Part shown: in pieces, positions 1-12,103 of the stretch
How positions within the stretch are numbered: the stretch's first letter is position 1
Layout of the letters: each line of letters starts with the position of its first letter
Assembly: GCA_951799445.1 (NCBI GenBank)
Contig: OX637288.1
Coordinates: forward strand, 14,386,501 to 14,450,500
DNA length: 64,000 bases
From: Pseudisothecium myosuroides
Lineage: Eukaryota; Streptophyta; Bryopsida; Hypnales; Lembophyllaceae
Direction of reading: 5' to 3'
The notes under the pieces: generated by a model
What the model was told of the DNA's origin: nothing
Databases searched by the model: none
The model's input: only the letters and a program-made list of their open reading frames with translations
Program-made: the position numbers and the translations under genes

Positions 1-1662
1 CTCCCGTTCCGGCATGATTGATCAAAAACTGTTGTCGCAAATTATCGGGGTCACCTCCGAACGAACTACCAGTATTTGGCCTACCTTCGATCGGAGGGCA
101 GCTTACCTTTCTTCGTGACTCCTAATGATGGCTTAAAGGCCAGCGCACACACACAAGATTAAGCAACATGAGCAGCACGCCAGTCCTCCACCTCCGCACA
201 ACTGCACCAGACGATGTCGTGGTCTTAGAACGCCCTAAACCCTGCAGACGGAAATACAAAGGGAATGATTCAGCAATTGTTTCCGGCATTCAAACGCGTT
301 TGATCACTCCACACATGGGCTCTTAATAGTTTAACGACCATGAAGACTCCTATTCAATCAGAGCTGCATATCTAGGGCTTGGCTTCAGGTTCAAAACATT
401 TGGAACCAAACACAGTTTCTGTGAGTCCATTGATTCGGGAAAAGCCACAGTTCATTCTCACAGCAGCGAAGGAGTTCAAAGTTCCAGAAGAAGGGAGGCA
501 GCACAAGTACATTGATTTATGCTCGGAAACAATTACACAATTTGTGGTCGGGCTTTGAGTCTGACCATTGGCTCTAGCTGTTTTCTCAGCTATAGCTAGA
601 ATTTTCAACCATATAATCGACGAGATAAAATAAAAAGGAAAACATAAAGGAAAATCCAAGTTTGAAAATTCTATTCTCAAACGCCCTCTAGATTACGAGC
701 AACAGGAAATTGTGCGAAACTGGTAGACCTTAGTCCCTGTGCCACAATATTGCTGATTACATTCACTACGAAATCCCATGCCCCAACACTGCATTCGAAC
801 TTTTTCCCTGATTCAAAGCTCAAAACTATGGATTGCGCAAGGGCACTATGACCAAAACCTCTCTACCTTTTCCAACTATGATCAAAGATTCACATTGGCG
901 AACTCCATGCCTAATAAAGCGAGTGAATCCCAATTTGCCTCAGTTCCCAGTATCATTCGCAGAAGAGGAATCTCTTCGTCGAAATTATTGAGCACAACAC
1001 CATTTTCAACCAGTTCTTTACGATAAGGCGTCGATACAGCGATTCAATTACCTCGAAATATCGAATCACCCCTGCCCGAAATTAGCAGTGCAGCTGCTAA
1101 GTCACCACATTCACTTCACGCAAAGCTGGAAATATTTCACACTCGCAATGCTGTCAATCACCTGAGAGAAAAAAACGAATTAAATTCCTTACACTCCACC
1201 ACAACTCCGAGTGCAACAGGCTCTTCGAAATACCAATTAAATTGCACCTCCAGGACCGCAAAATTCACAAAATTGAGCCAAAATGAGTGCGGGAGGAGAT
1301 GCGCACAAAGAAGCAGGGCCGCGGGCGACGATTTTACGACGTTCCCGAGAGAATCCACGGCAATGGCTGCGGCAATGCGAACCCTGGCAAAGTGGAATGT
1401 GTGTTTGCCTTTCTGTGGTGGGGAAGGTCTCAAAACCCTAGACCCCAGTAATGCGGTCGGTACCACTGGGAGAACCCTGTGTCCAAGGGAACCCTGGGGT
1501 TGGATGCTGCTACCCTGACCAGGAAGGTACCGTGCTGGAGAAGGGTATCACTGTATCAGGGGTGAAGAGTGGGGCATTTGTATCCTTCCGTTCGTGGGGG
1601 CCTTATCCAGATTGATCGTACGGTGGGAGGGAGCCGGGATTTATCGTAGCAGGGATTTTTTT
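1..1662. other. Gene-free stretch of moderate GC, weak coding hints
   Basis: No gene could be supported. Composition is closer to the gene islands than to the AT-rich repeats, so this may be the flank or 5' region of a gene outside the window. A short open frame on the + strand from 1283 to about 1441 begins MSAGGDAHKEAG and could be a first exon, but no convincing donor or following exon was found before the transposon that begins at 1663. Confidence 0.3.
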
Positions 1663-2073
1663 TATAGTAACTTAGAACCTCTCTTAGTGCATCCTTTCTA
1701 ATACGGTAAGTGCATAAACTAGTGCCGTTGTCACACCCAAAATAACAGTAAAAGTATATTTTTTTAATTTTTTGACTCATAAAAACTTCAAAACTCAATA
1801 ACTTTCCCACCGCAGATCCAAATGCCACGAATCACAACCCGTGTATCCCTCTTCACCAAGAGGTTTCCAATAGTACCAAAAATATGAGTAATTAACATAC
1901 AATTCAAAAGATACATAATTTAGCATAATTTAATAATTTTTAAGATCCAAAAAAACTCAAAAATCTATAACTTTCCCATTGTGAGTCCAAACACCACAAA
2001 ACAAAGCCCATGCACTTCTCCTCGTTGAAGGCTTTCCGACGTTACCAAGCACGCCACTAGGGGATTTCAACAT

Positions 2074-2115
2074 AACAAACCAAATAAACAAAACAAACAA
2101 AACAAACAAACAAAC
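2074..2115. repeat. AAAC-rich microsatellite
   Basis: A run of AAAC and AAACA units lies inside the TIR element. A shorter similar run occurs at the end of the related copy near 16480. Confidence 0.7.
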
Positions 2116-2197
2116 ATCCTATCTTAAGGTATGGATATGCACTAAAAGAGTTACTATAGTAGGTGGGCCCAATTTGAAGCACTTTTTTTGAAAAGTA

Positions 2198-2272
2198 GTT
2201 AGAGGCCACATAGTTAAGAAGTTAAATTAGTTAGTGGCCACACAGTTAAGAAGTTAAATTAGTTAGTGGCCA
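2198..2272. repeat. 32-bp tandem repeat, 2.3 copies
   Basis: The unit GTTAGAGGCCACATAGTTAA plus 12 bp occupies 2198-2229, repeats at 2230-2261 with two substitutions, and starts a third time at 2262. It lies inside the TIR element. Confidence 0.8.
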
Positions 2273-2332
2273 TTACTACACCTCTCTTAGTGTATAATCC
2301 TGGCACTATGCACTAAGAGAGGCTTTACTGTA

Positions 2333-3019
2333 TTTTCAATTTTCCAGATAACATGGAGGCACCAATAGCCAATCAAATAAGCAATGTTGGAGCAGATGGT
2401 GAGCAGTATGAGGGGGTGGAAATTTTTCCCGTGTAGGAAGATAGGAAATATGGGGATTGGAATTTTTTTAGAAGTTTATTTCCAAAATTGAAATTTCTAT
2501 GAATTTCGGGAGCTAAAAAGTTCACTTCCAATTCTAATTGTTTAAAAGCTACTTTCCCAGTCATTGCTTCCTACTTTCTACTTTCTACTTTGGGACATGT
2601 GTTGTAATCTTAAAAAGGACCAAAAAAACACATTCCAAGTTTGGGTTGGAAATCTATTCTAGCCTTGGTTGGGAATATTGCACCCCTACATGATGGTTAC
2701 TAGGCCTAGTTGGCAATTGGTGCTTCTTTTTTAGAGTACGGTGGAAACAAAATCAAGTACATTTTAACAAAATCCAACTTCAACACCCATTTCCAACCAA
2801 TTTAAGTCATAAATATAGGGATTATATGATGAAAGCATGAATCCAAGTAGTCTAATTCATAAAAACAAAAACAAAAACTGCAAAGAAATTAGGATTTTTT
2901 AAATATAAAAATTCAAAGCCATTAGGGCTCTTCTACTTAGTTCTATTTGCCACCTTCTGTCACTAGTCTGCCAATTAACTTCAGTGTTAATCTTTTCCAA
3001 TCTCCAATCGAGCTCATTT
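2333..3019. other. AT-rich intergenic DNA
   Basis: Nothing recognisable. It may belong to the decayed transposon that follows, but no terminal repeats were found. Confidence 0.4.
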
Positions 3020-4065
3020 TTTATTTGTGTGTCTCTTCTATGTAGTTAGGGCCATATACCTCCATTGTGGCAAGAGAAAAGCACCAAGCTTTGATGCGGC
3101 TTGGGAGTAGTATATACACAAATAGTGGTCAGACAGCTCTCTAGGCATAAGCCAATCTTCTTTAGCACATCTCAAGAAATATGTAGGAAGCAAGATTGAA
3201 AGACAAAAGAAGAGGGCATCCAAAGCTTAATTAGACTTACGGATTGAAAGAAGAGGAGTTGTGTTACTGTTGTAATTGAAGGTCAACTTGGAACTACATT
3301 TTAGACATCAAAACAACTTCATTTTGAAAGAGGTTTATTATTGTCTGACATGACTATGAGGTGTACTTTGATAGAGGTTGGTTTATGTGCACAAGTGCAA
3401 TAGAAGAAGCCGTATGTTTGAATCATAAACATGTTCTTGTACATTTGAGGTTTGCTCTAAATAAGGTATGAAAATTAGACCTTTAATGACTAAAAATGTG
3501 ATAAATAGGTTTAACTGAGATGATAGGTCATGGTGTTGGATTGGAGATGAAGAACATGTTGGACCACAACGTGTCCATCAATGTACCCGTAAAGCTCGAG
3601 GGTGGATCAATGATGATTTGGGGATGTATGATAGTTTTTAGGCCAAGAACATAGTATAGAATTGAAGGTAGAATGGATAGGCATTTGTTCAAATTTTTTT
3701 TAGAAAATTTCTTATAGTCTACAATATACAAAAATACAATTTAGATTTAAGTAGGGTGGTCTTTCAACAAGATAATAATTCCAAGCATTCAAGCAAGATT
3801 GTGTAAGAATGGTTGGCATCACAACCATTTTAGCTCCTTCATTTCTTGTACAATCTCCAAATTTGAATACTATTGAACAGTTTTGGTCACTTGTCAAACA
3901 ATGCTTGAAAAAATTTACAACGCTTCCAAAAGGAATTCAAGAATTGTAGGAGTATGTATGTTTAAAGTATCTCAATTTCAATGAAGAGTTTTGCATGGCA
4001 CTTTATGAGAGCATGCCAAGAAGAATTGTTGTTGTCTTGAAGAATAGGGGCTACAAACCAATTAG
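3020..4065 (+). pseudogene. Tc1/mariner-type transposase remnant
   Basis: The conceptual translation, read through several stops and frame changes, shows the landmarks of a mariner-type transposase. They are VKLEGGSMMIWGCMI near 3580-3635, the block with the second catalytic aspartate, FQQDNNSKHSSKIV, near 3760-3800, QSPNLNTIEQFWSLVKQ near 3853-3903, and a C-terminal NFNEEFCMALYESMPRRIVV near 3970-4030. Tc1/mariner transposases move a TA-flanked element by cut and paste using a D,D,D/E triad; this copy cannot make a full protein. The N-terminal DNA-binding part near 3030-3230 is only weakly visible. No TIRs were found, so the limits are approximate. It is not evidently linked to the MITEs nearby. 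Confidence 0.75.
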
Positions 4066-6253
4066 TGAAGATTTTGTAGTGAACTTGAACAAAATTGACT
4101 ATCTATATGTAGTTTTTCATTTGGCTTTATGCATACTTTCTTGCTATTAATGTAATGTACAACTTTGCATACAATTGCACAAGTTCATATAGTACCATGT
4201 CTAATTTTCACATCTCAAAAAGAACCTATGAATTGTTGATGATTGTATCTTGAAGATGAGTGTGTGCAAACTGGACTTAGTTTTGTTCCTAACTATAACT
4301 CAAGTTTTGTATTTCATTTCTTAGGGGCAAAGATCCTTCACTATTGGAGTCATAAAGCTCTTTACATCCACATACTAAGATTAAATACACAAAATATTCT
4401 TGATAGCTCATTTAGTCATCAAAATACGCATATATTTATACAAAATTGAGTGATATTTTTCAAAAATTCTATGGCAATTTAGCAATTCCATTACAAAGGA
4501 GAAATATATCATCTAATATTTCCTCAAGAAAAAATTGTACTGCTTTTAAGCAATAAATATTTCAAAATAAAATTCTTAGTATAACTTGTAATTTTAGACT
4601 AATTGAGGAAGCTTTATACATTGATAAATAGTTAGATTATGGAAGAAATTTCAATCAATCATCACAATGAATTTACTTTCATCCAAATGTGGTAATATCC
4701 TCCTATTTTGAAAATTTTGGTGAAATTCATAGATTTCATCCATTTAAGGATGAAAAATGTTTTTCTTAGACTTTGTACATATTTCAAATAAGGGCTTTGA
4801 TTCTTACAAGTACACATCCATTGCTTATTAATATTTTTTGGTCATTGTTTTGTGGATTAATCCTTTGGATTTTGTGGAGTGCTCGTAATGCTTGAGGTTT
4901 TGCCTCGGGTTTTGCGCAAGATACATGACTGACCTACAAAGCTATAAGGTATGTTTTGGATTTCCCTTATTCATAGCAATCTAGTAGCTTGAGAAACTAA
5001 GGCATATATTTACATTTGTTGCTCTACTAGAAATAGAATTCATATTCAAGCTTAAGTTTGTTTGTCTTTCAATTAGAAATAGAATTCATGTTAGAGCTAA
5101 ATTTGACGACCATTGGCTGCTCTTTTCACACCATGGGTTTAGAGACAAGATGGAGGTGACTATAAACTTCAAGCGACCTTCTTTTGATCAACTAGATTAG
5201 GCTCTTGGAAAAAAAAAAAAAAAAAAAAATTTGACTAATGATCATACTTCATAGTAAAATAAATGTTTGAAAAATAAAATAAAAAAGCTTTTTTTTTGCA
5301 AAATACTCCATATTTTTCTCCAAAAACAAACACTAGTACATCTCTCACACAAAGACAACAACATTTCTGACATTTGTTGCACTTTAAATGTTGGGGCAAT
5401 GTTGACATTTCCTTGACATTTGTACTTGCCAAATGTTCAATAAACGACGGTAGGTATGTCCTTTTTGCACAAGCTTCATCATTGCCAAGGCTAGATGTGA
5501 ACATCTATCCATCCAAGGTGTGCTTCATTTTACTTTGCCGATAGTTTTACTAATAGTAATTACTACTTTTCAATCAAGAAAGTTTACATTGCTAGTTCCA
5601 TCTTATATTAGGCCAATGCATCTCCTTCATTGCCAACTAATATACAACATTATGACTGATGTAAGTGTCTCTTAAGTGTCTATAACTTTTGTTTACAATC
5701 ATCATCACCTCTATGCCTCCTTGCATTTTTTATACATGTAGTGGGTCTTTGAAGTAGTCCTCTTTGTTGTTCACTTCCAACATGTTTATCATTGATTTAA
5801 GAGTTATAATTCAAGTCAAAATGTTAAATTTCTTAGAAAACCGGTAGAACACTTCTGCTTAAAAAAAATAACGTCACCCTCAAAATCCCATGTGATTGGC
5901 CAAATTTACATACAGAACATATCTAACAAATTCCTCTCATCTACAACCCATGTATACTCATTCCTAAAACTTACCCTATCCTCATACGAAAGGAGTAATT
6001 ATGCAGCTCACTAGCAAATTGCAAAGTTCTGCAACGCAACAGAATTGTTTTCAGTAATTTCTGCCTGCATTTTCTTGCTTTGATTTGTAGTCACCACTTT
6101 CCTACATACATCATCTCCTTACAATGCAGTTGAAAGTTCCGGAGAAGGCTCAATCCGCAATATTCTGGAAGGTTTCAAACACTAAGGATTTTAAGGACAA
6201 TCAGCAACGCCGATTGAGAGCCCCAAAATCAGCAACCATGAGCAAGTCTGAAG
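4066..6253. other. AT-rich gene-free DNA
   Basis: AT-rich sequence with a poly-A run at about 5210-5229. No gene, RNA or bounded repeat was recognised. GC rises after about 6000 toward the 3' end of the CFAP97-like gene, whose 3' UTR is probably here. Confidence 0.4.
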
Positions 6254-7805
6254 TTACTTGTGCCGCAGATCCATGGCAGCAACTCGACTGGCCATTTCCT
6301 CATCCACTGCAAAATGGCTGTCGTAAGATCTGGATGTCTCCACCATGATAGTATTCTTCACCGGCTCTTCACATTTCGCCTTCTTCTTGCCCGGCTTGCT
6401 TAGACTGCAGGTAGGGAACGAATAAGCAAATTCATTAGTTTCATGAGCTACCACAAGACTTACAACAGACATGACAGGTGAAATATGGCTTCAATTGCAC
6501 AGATGCTCATCAAGCTTCTGTCAGCGGACTGAGTTCGATTGCAGAGACCACAATTAAATGGTCGTGACATTCATGTGTTTCAGAGGATCAGAAATGTGAC
6601 TTTCAACTGGGCAATACTTTTGGGCTAGGACTGGTATAGATCTGGCTCCGGACAGGGAAATAGAATTGTGCCGATTTCTTGAAATTCAGCCATTGCAAAG
6701 AAATCAGCTTTTCAACACATTCTACGATGCCCACCTTACTGAACTATCGAGATAATTAACAATGATTTCGTCTCTCAAGTGAGATAAAGATCCAACAGCA
6801 GCGTCAAGGATATACTGTATGGTCTATTTTCAACAGCTAATGCATCATCTCAAGTGAAGAAGGAATTCATTGACTCACTTGCACGCTTCTCCTTTCAGAA
6901 GATACATGTGCTTCTTCGGCATGTACAGAGAATAATTCTTGTGAATCGAGCGCAGCTTCATCAGAAGACGGTAATTCTGTTTCTCAATCTGCCGAAGTTT
7001 TTCTGCATGGAGTGCAGTCGAAAAATTAATGCTATGCAGGTGTGAGATGAGTTGTTCCGAAGCATATCTAAAACATTACTGCCTACGTAGGTTTGATGAA
7101 TTTAGGAACAGAAAGACTGCTATAGCAACTTCAATCTTCACACACTGCACCGATACGACACTGAGATGATTGCTACAGTCGATCATATCCCTTTACATGC
7201 GATTGAATATTCTTGAGAACTATTCCGTTAACGGGAAAATGGAATACTCTTATTCATCTCTAACAATTCGAACGTTTGATAATGTTTTCCAATCTTCGTA
7301 TGTGTACTTACAGCTTAAGAACAGTGTTCAAATCAGAATCGAAGAAACGCAATGTTAGGAAATAAAAACGCGGAAATTTTGTGAGAACGAGAAACAATGG
7401 CTAAAGAGAAGTGGGATGAAAGGTATTTTAACGTTTTTCAATGTTTGTGTGTGTACTCACAGCTTAAGCACAGAGTATTTCAAAATAGAATCGGAAAAAC
7501 GCAGTGTACGGTAATAAAAAACGCAACGGAAATTTTGTAAAACACAGGAAAAAGGCATGAGGAGCAGTGGTACCTTTGTCAATGCTGGATCGGACCGGCG
7601 GGCGGTTTATCCTGACAGGGAAGGAGTCGGCGCGGACGAAGTGGGGTTTGGTGTCCACGCACGGTTTCATGTTTTGAACGCGCTCCTGGTGCCGCTTCAA
7701 CTCCCGCTCGCGCTCCCGCTTCATCAACAAGCTCTCCGTCATGAACTTGCGCCGCGTGATCTCCACTTCTTGCGCGGCTGCCGCGCCCCGGACGCCCTCC
7801 GGCAT
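6254..7805 (-). CDS. CFAP97/hemingway-family ciliary protein, three exons
   Basis: Proposed coding exons are 7805-7574, 7002-6879 and 6404-6254, all with GT-AG borders and matching phases, giving 168 residues. The start is the first ATG of an open exon (MPEGVRGAAAAQEVEI). Residues about 45-105 match the CFAP97 domain as I know it from animal CFAP97D1: a QERVQNMKPCVDTKPH block, a spacer of about 22 residues, then LRQIEKQNYRLLMKLRSIHK. The N-terminus has a basic stretch (KRERERELKRHQER) and the C-terminus is Lys-rich then acidic. CFAP97/hemingway proteins act in ciliary axonemes, so in a plant the likely site is the sperm flagellum. No transcript evidence is available. Exon 2 starts after a TGCAG acceptor; an upstream TAG acceptor gives the wrong phase. 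Confidence 0.72.
7283..7556. repeat. Tandem duplication in CFAP97-like intron 1
   Basis: About 117 bp at 7283-7399 is repeated at about 7431-7556. Both copies share ACAGCTTAAG-ACAG, AATCG-A-AAACGCA and GGAAATTTTGT blocks, with substitutions and small indels. The period is about 150 bp. Confidence 0.7.
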
Positions 7806-9443
7806 GATAATTGATTCTCCTCACTCAGCTAATAAGTTTGTATTCACGAAACGCCTAGAAGAGACCAAGGATTCATGCGCGCTTTGAAAACGACCACTCT
7901 GATTGATCATGTTGTGAAAATAATTGAAGATCGTGCCACTTTTTCTGGTCATCACCAGAATCAGTGAAGAGCATTGCATGTGTTGGTCAAAATTTTAAAA
8001 TAATTGGATAAAAGAAACTCTCAACATCATCTTCTCAAAACGTTACACAAAACACGAGGTCCAATTTAGACTTCTTGACAAGTGGCGCGCATTCACCTTG
8101 AGATTTACGTCAATTGCGGCTCATCACATCAACAACCACCGTCTTCGTCAGATTCAAATTGGCAGAGTTGAAAGCTGCAGACTGAAGATTTGAGGTACTG
8201 CTCTTTCATTCTTCACTGTCGGACTGTTTTGTTTTGTTGCGCGTCTTGCACTGGCTTTCTCGAAGATGGGTACGTGTGTAAGTTACAGCAGTTCGGCCGG
8301 CTTGACGATTTTGTCGCCGCTTCATCCTCGGCTGCGTCCTTGTGACCCTTGATCGTACACGGGAAATTCACACACCTTAACCAACGACCAAGATTTGGGA
8401 AGTAGTTGAGGGATGGGATTTGTAACTGTCGTAAAAGCTTTCCCTGAAACGGAAAAGATTTTCTTTGCCTGATCAGGTGAGTTGTCTGTAATGCATTAGT
8501 GGAGCGGTGCAGCGAGTGTATCATGAAGCAAACCTGTTTCCAGAGCAGTGGGAAAGAGACTATTTCTGACTTGGTTCCAGTAGTGTGTTTAGCACTTGGG
8601 GTTTTAGGTTTTCAGGGCATTTTGTGTTTCGATGCTGATTGTAGTCCATATGCGGTTCCGCAGCATTCGTTGCTTCTGAGATTTAAATTGTTTGAAGAAA
8701 TTTGTCGCCATGGAATCTACGTCATCGCTTGTAATTTGACGTCATTTGCTTGGCGTTATCCTAAGGTTTTCTTTCCGGTTTTCATGGTTAATCATGGTTT
8801 TCTGAGCCAGGGCTCTTGTGCATCAGCTATTGTCACTAAATTTATGTTTTCCCTATTCGAATGTGTGTAAAGGCCCTGCTTGTACGTTGCATCATATTTC
8901 AGACAGCAGGAAACATGGAATTCGAACAGATCTCGTGGACTCCCATCTGTATCCGATCAAGAGGTTATTCGTTCAGGACGGTGTGGAGTCCTGGCTGAGA
9001 ATGAAGCAAGATTCGGTTCCTTACCTCGTTAGATTTCAATTACGATTGCGTGGACGTTCAGTAGCAGTGAGAAAGGAGGGCATTCATCTTTCCCTTTCGG
9101 ATTCTGAAGTATTGCTCAGTTAGTTCCTACTGGTCAGATGGAGAGCGCTTTACCGCTCACCCTCTGAAATGCTGTACCTTCATTGCAAGCAAAACCAAGT
9201 TCTGCACGCAGATCAATTCCTTGCAGGTATGGGCATGTCTGCTAATTGTGAGCAACGTGTCCTAACACATTCACAACGTTCGTTCACGGCGGGAGAGAAA
9301 GTATTCAACTGTCATAATTCTGGCCCTCTTGTTTCAAACCATGTTTCTGGTCTAAATGTCGACATCGTTTCAAGACCCGGCTATCCATGGGCTCTATGTT
9401 TCTCTAGTTTTGTAACAGTTTGCCAGTATTTGTACACCCTTCA
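7806..9443. other. Non-coding gene-island DNA between CFAP97-like gene and U2
   Basis: Moderate GC. It should contain the CFAP97-like promoter and 5' UTR. Open frames of 100-123 codons at 8213-8524, 8499-8870 and 8818-9123 show no family resemblance or splice logic, so they are not called. From about 9389 there is diverged similarity to 12986-13075 in inverted orientation, the decayed edge of the U2 inverted repeat. Confidence 0.45.
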
Positions 9444-9651
9444 TTTGTGCTCCAGAGAATTATGCCCGAGGCAAAAACCGGAACTTCACAAACCTTGTTG
9501 AAACGAATCAAGTTTTGGGCTGTCCAGTTTCCATGTCCAATTCTAACTTAGCAGAATCACACCTAGCCGCGCTGAGATCAGGCATTCCTTCCGATGAGGC
9601 AATCCTGCCTTTGCCGATGAAAGTAAAAGGCGGGGTGGGGTGTTTGCAATT

Positions 9652-9696
9652 GTCCCATACGGTTTGGCGGAGATGGAGACCGAGTTTGGGTACAAG
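9652..9696 (+). promoter_or_regulatory. U2 snRNA promoter (USE-like and TATA-like boxes)
   Basis: GTCCCATACGG at 9652-9662 lies 70 bp before the U2 start and TACAAG at 9691-9696 lies about 31 bp before it. Plant polymerase II snRNA genes use an upstream element RTCCCACATCG near -70 and a TATA box near -30. The spacing fits well; the USE match is only 8 of 11. Confidence 0.65.
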
Positions 9697-9721
9697 AAGA
9701 CCAGGGAGAGAAGGGAGAAGC

Positions 9722-9912
9722 ATACCTTTCTCGGCCTTTTGGCTAAGATCAAGTGTAGTATCTGTTCTTATCAGTTTAATATCTGATACGGGGGTCATCG
9801 ATCCCCATGATATTAATCTAATTTTTCTAGGGAGCGGGGCCATCCGGCAGCTTGCTGCCCGGCCCCGCGCGCGTCGCCTTGGTCTTGCACTACCTCCTTG
9901 GCTGGCGCAGCC
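9722..9912 (+). ncRNA. U2 spliceosomal snRNA, copy 1
   Basis: It begins with the near-universal U2 5' end ATACCTTTCTCGGCCTTTTG. The branch-site recognition sequence GTAGTA is at 9755-9760 and the Sm-type site AATTTTTCT at 9820-9828. GC-rich 3' stem-loops follow, including a loop CTTGCACT closed by GGT/ACC as in the U2B''-binding stem-loop IV. I place the 3' end by alignment with the known U2 end, giving about 191 nt. U2 pairs with the intron branch site during spliceosome assembly. It is transcribed toward the centre of the inverted repeat, convergent with copy 2. Confidence 0.93.
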
Positions 9913-9917
9913 CTCCC

Positions 9918-9937
9918 CCCCTCCCCACCAGGAGGGG
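9918..9937 (+). other. Hairpin just downstream of U2
   Basis: CCCCTCC, loop CCACCA, GGAGGGG is a perfect 7-bp GC stem starting 6 nt past the inferred U2 3' end. It could aid 3'-end formation; I found no clear plant 3' box. The same hairpin exists at 12492-12511 for copy 2. Confidence 0.4.
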
Positions 9938-10325
9938 ACCCAAACGAAACCTAAACAGCAATTTGATTCAAAGTTAGTCGAGTCACACGTTGGGTTACTT
10001 CATTATCAAGAGAAGACTTGTTTCCACATAGAAATCATGTGCGTGAATTGCCGGTGCATGAGTCTGCTGAGAGTGCCTACAGGGATGATTTGGTCACCAT
10101 GAGAATATTACGGAGTAGATGATTAGGAGCATCACCTCGACATGGACACTGTGCAAAGACCATCATTCGTAGCCTCAATCTCTGTAATTGCTTGCTAACG
10201 TGATTCAGTGTCTACCTCAGTAGGTTTCTGAAAGTTCTTCCCAATTCTCTTTATTAACTTAGCAGATTTATCCTCAGATTTTGGACTCAAGTGCACTGTC
10301 GCATCACAATTGCCATGTCTGAGTC

Positions 10326-12103
10326 TACCTTGTAGATTCTTTCCTACAGTCAATCAACTCCATTCCCTTGCTCTCGGCTTTAACAAATTGCCGTCTTGCG
10401 AGCCTTGACTTTCTCTGCAAAAATCAACTCCATGCGAAAATACTTGAGCCATAAAAGTTCAGATTTGGGACACGTTCGTAGTCCTTGTTGCATGAGAGCC
10501 CGAGCAGCAGTCACATTTGAATTGTGCTCAGCCTCCCACACTTATGCATAAATCCACAAGCCTAGAACTGCTGGATGCAATTGAATTGCCTTCATTAGCA
10601 CCTACAAAAGAAGTACCTGGATGACCTTGAGATTACCGCTTCCCTGGAACAGCAAAAAGCGAACAAGCCACAGAAGCTGGAGTGAGTACTAGTAGAGCAT
10701 TGGAGCCGCAAGTGGCCGAATTACAAAACGTCTCGCTCTGTGTGATGGTTCTGAAGAAACCAAAGACAGGCTACAGTGCAACATTCTTCACTCTCAGTGT
10801 CTTCCATCTAAACCCTAACGTGCAATGCAATGTGGGCACTCACGTCACACCAGCGGGGCCTAGCGATACTCCAGCCCTTCATCAGCTTGCGCGTCTTGGC
10901 GAGCAAGTCTCCCTTCATGAACGACATGGTGTCTCGCTAATAGGGGGCGACGATGATCTGGCTTCCCCTCCCGTGAATAACTAACACATTGAATCCTACA
11001 CTCCTCTTCTGATCGCTGGAAACCAAGTGAATCTCTTCGTGAAAAAAGTAGAGAAAGAACGAAACTCCCTTGCAATCACGCCTCAATCCAAACCCCTAAA
11101 TGATTCCACAGATTATTCTGCTCTCAAAAACTGGTCAAGATGGTGTAAGGGCTCCTTGCTGCCATCACTTACCTTCGAGAAGGTGAAATCACTTAGGAAT
11201 CGTTGCAAGACCAACAGGAACACATACAATATTAAAAGCTTAGTACCTCCCTTGACCGGATTAGCCTGTCCGAGAATCACTGTATCTGACACAGTGTACC
11301 TCCACGAGATTCTGGTTTGTGAGCTACGTATCCCTCAAATACACGGAAACGCATGTTCTCGCAGGTGGGGAATCTGAATACTTTCAATTTAAAAAATAAA
11401 TAAAACCCTAAAAATTCTCCGTGACTTTGCCCCATTCTTCTAGTTGCACGTATTTTCAGGGAATGCAATGTAGGCCTCTGAAATTGAAGAATACAGGCCA
11501 CAGTAGGGCGTTTCTGGCCATAACATGCAACAGGGATTAACTTAGGGTTTCGGCTTCAACGTACTCTTCAGCAGATGGTGGGGGAAAGGAATCTGCTTAC
11601 ATGGTCGGTGCACTGAGCGGAACCGAGTGCGGCATGGACAGTTCATATGACATAGAGCCGCTGAACGACGGTGGACCCTGTGGTGTACTCTTGAACCATT
11701 TATTGCCTACGTGGTAGAAACTTTTTTCCAGATTTGCTCAATCTCAGTCAAAGTCCTGTGCGATTGAATTTGAATCTCATGAATGTCTTTGTAATGTATG
11801 AACATTGTGTATGGAAGTTTTCACGTTTTCATGGGATAATTTTGTGAATGCTGTGAGATGACTCTTTGACAATTTTGCGTGTATCGAAAGCATCATTTTT
11901 TAAACAATTGAAGGTTTTGCATTTTTGATATGGATTTTCTGAGTGTTGCAGCAAAACGACAGGTGACTAAATAACGAGCAAAGTAAACAAGTTTCTGATT
12001 GAACTGCTTTAGGACCTGTTGAGGTCAATCCGCAATGTTGTCAGAGGTGAATTTTGTACCCAGTCCTAGTTGTGCCTTTCCCAACCCAAGGATTCATGAG
12101 ACG
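10326..12103. other. 1,778-bp spacer between the two U2 arms
   Basis: Unique moderate-GC DNA that does not pair with itself. Open frames at 10682-10984 and 11027-11377 look incidental. Fragments such as 10855-10930 read like coding sequence, but no splice-consistent model could be built. Confidence 0.4.

Larger units (their letters stand above)
1663..2332. mobile_element. TIR element, pogo/Emigrant-like MITE, about 670 bp
   Basis: The left end reads TATAGTAACTTAGAACCTCT and the reverse complement of the right end reads TACAGTAAAGCCTCTCTTAG. Both continue into a shared CTTAGTGCAT. The ends lie on TA, and the CAGTAAA-CCTCT pattern resembles plant pogo-type (Emigrant) MITE termini. A partial extra end (GCACTAAAAGAGTTACTATA) lies at about 2139-2163 and a small hairpin of the same motif at 2282-2323, so the right side may be compound. 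There is no coding capacity. The internal part matches repeats at 16255-16500 and 18625-18870. Confidence 0.55.
9444..10325 (+). repeat. Left arm of 882-bp inverted repeat carrying U2
   Basis: This segment pairs base for base with 12104-12985 in inverse orientation: positions sum to 22429 throughout and no indel is needed. Every stretch compared was identical, including non-transcribed flanks. The arm contains the U2 promoter, the U2 gene and about 410 bp downstream. Confidence 0.9.

Noticed and set aside
1158..1518. Start of a gene cut by the 1663 transposon
   Set aside because: A short ATG frame with plausible composition exists at 1283, but there is no donor, second exon or family match.
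8499..9501. A multi-exon gene between CFAP97-like and U2
   Set aside because: Open frames of about 100 codons exist but no chain of splice sites with conserved protein content could be assembled.
9515..10102. 195-codon open frame over U2 copy 1, and its 240-codon twin at 12327-13049
   Set aside because: The frame runs straight through the U2 RNA and its promoter. The twin is identical only because the arms are identical. No protein family is recognised.
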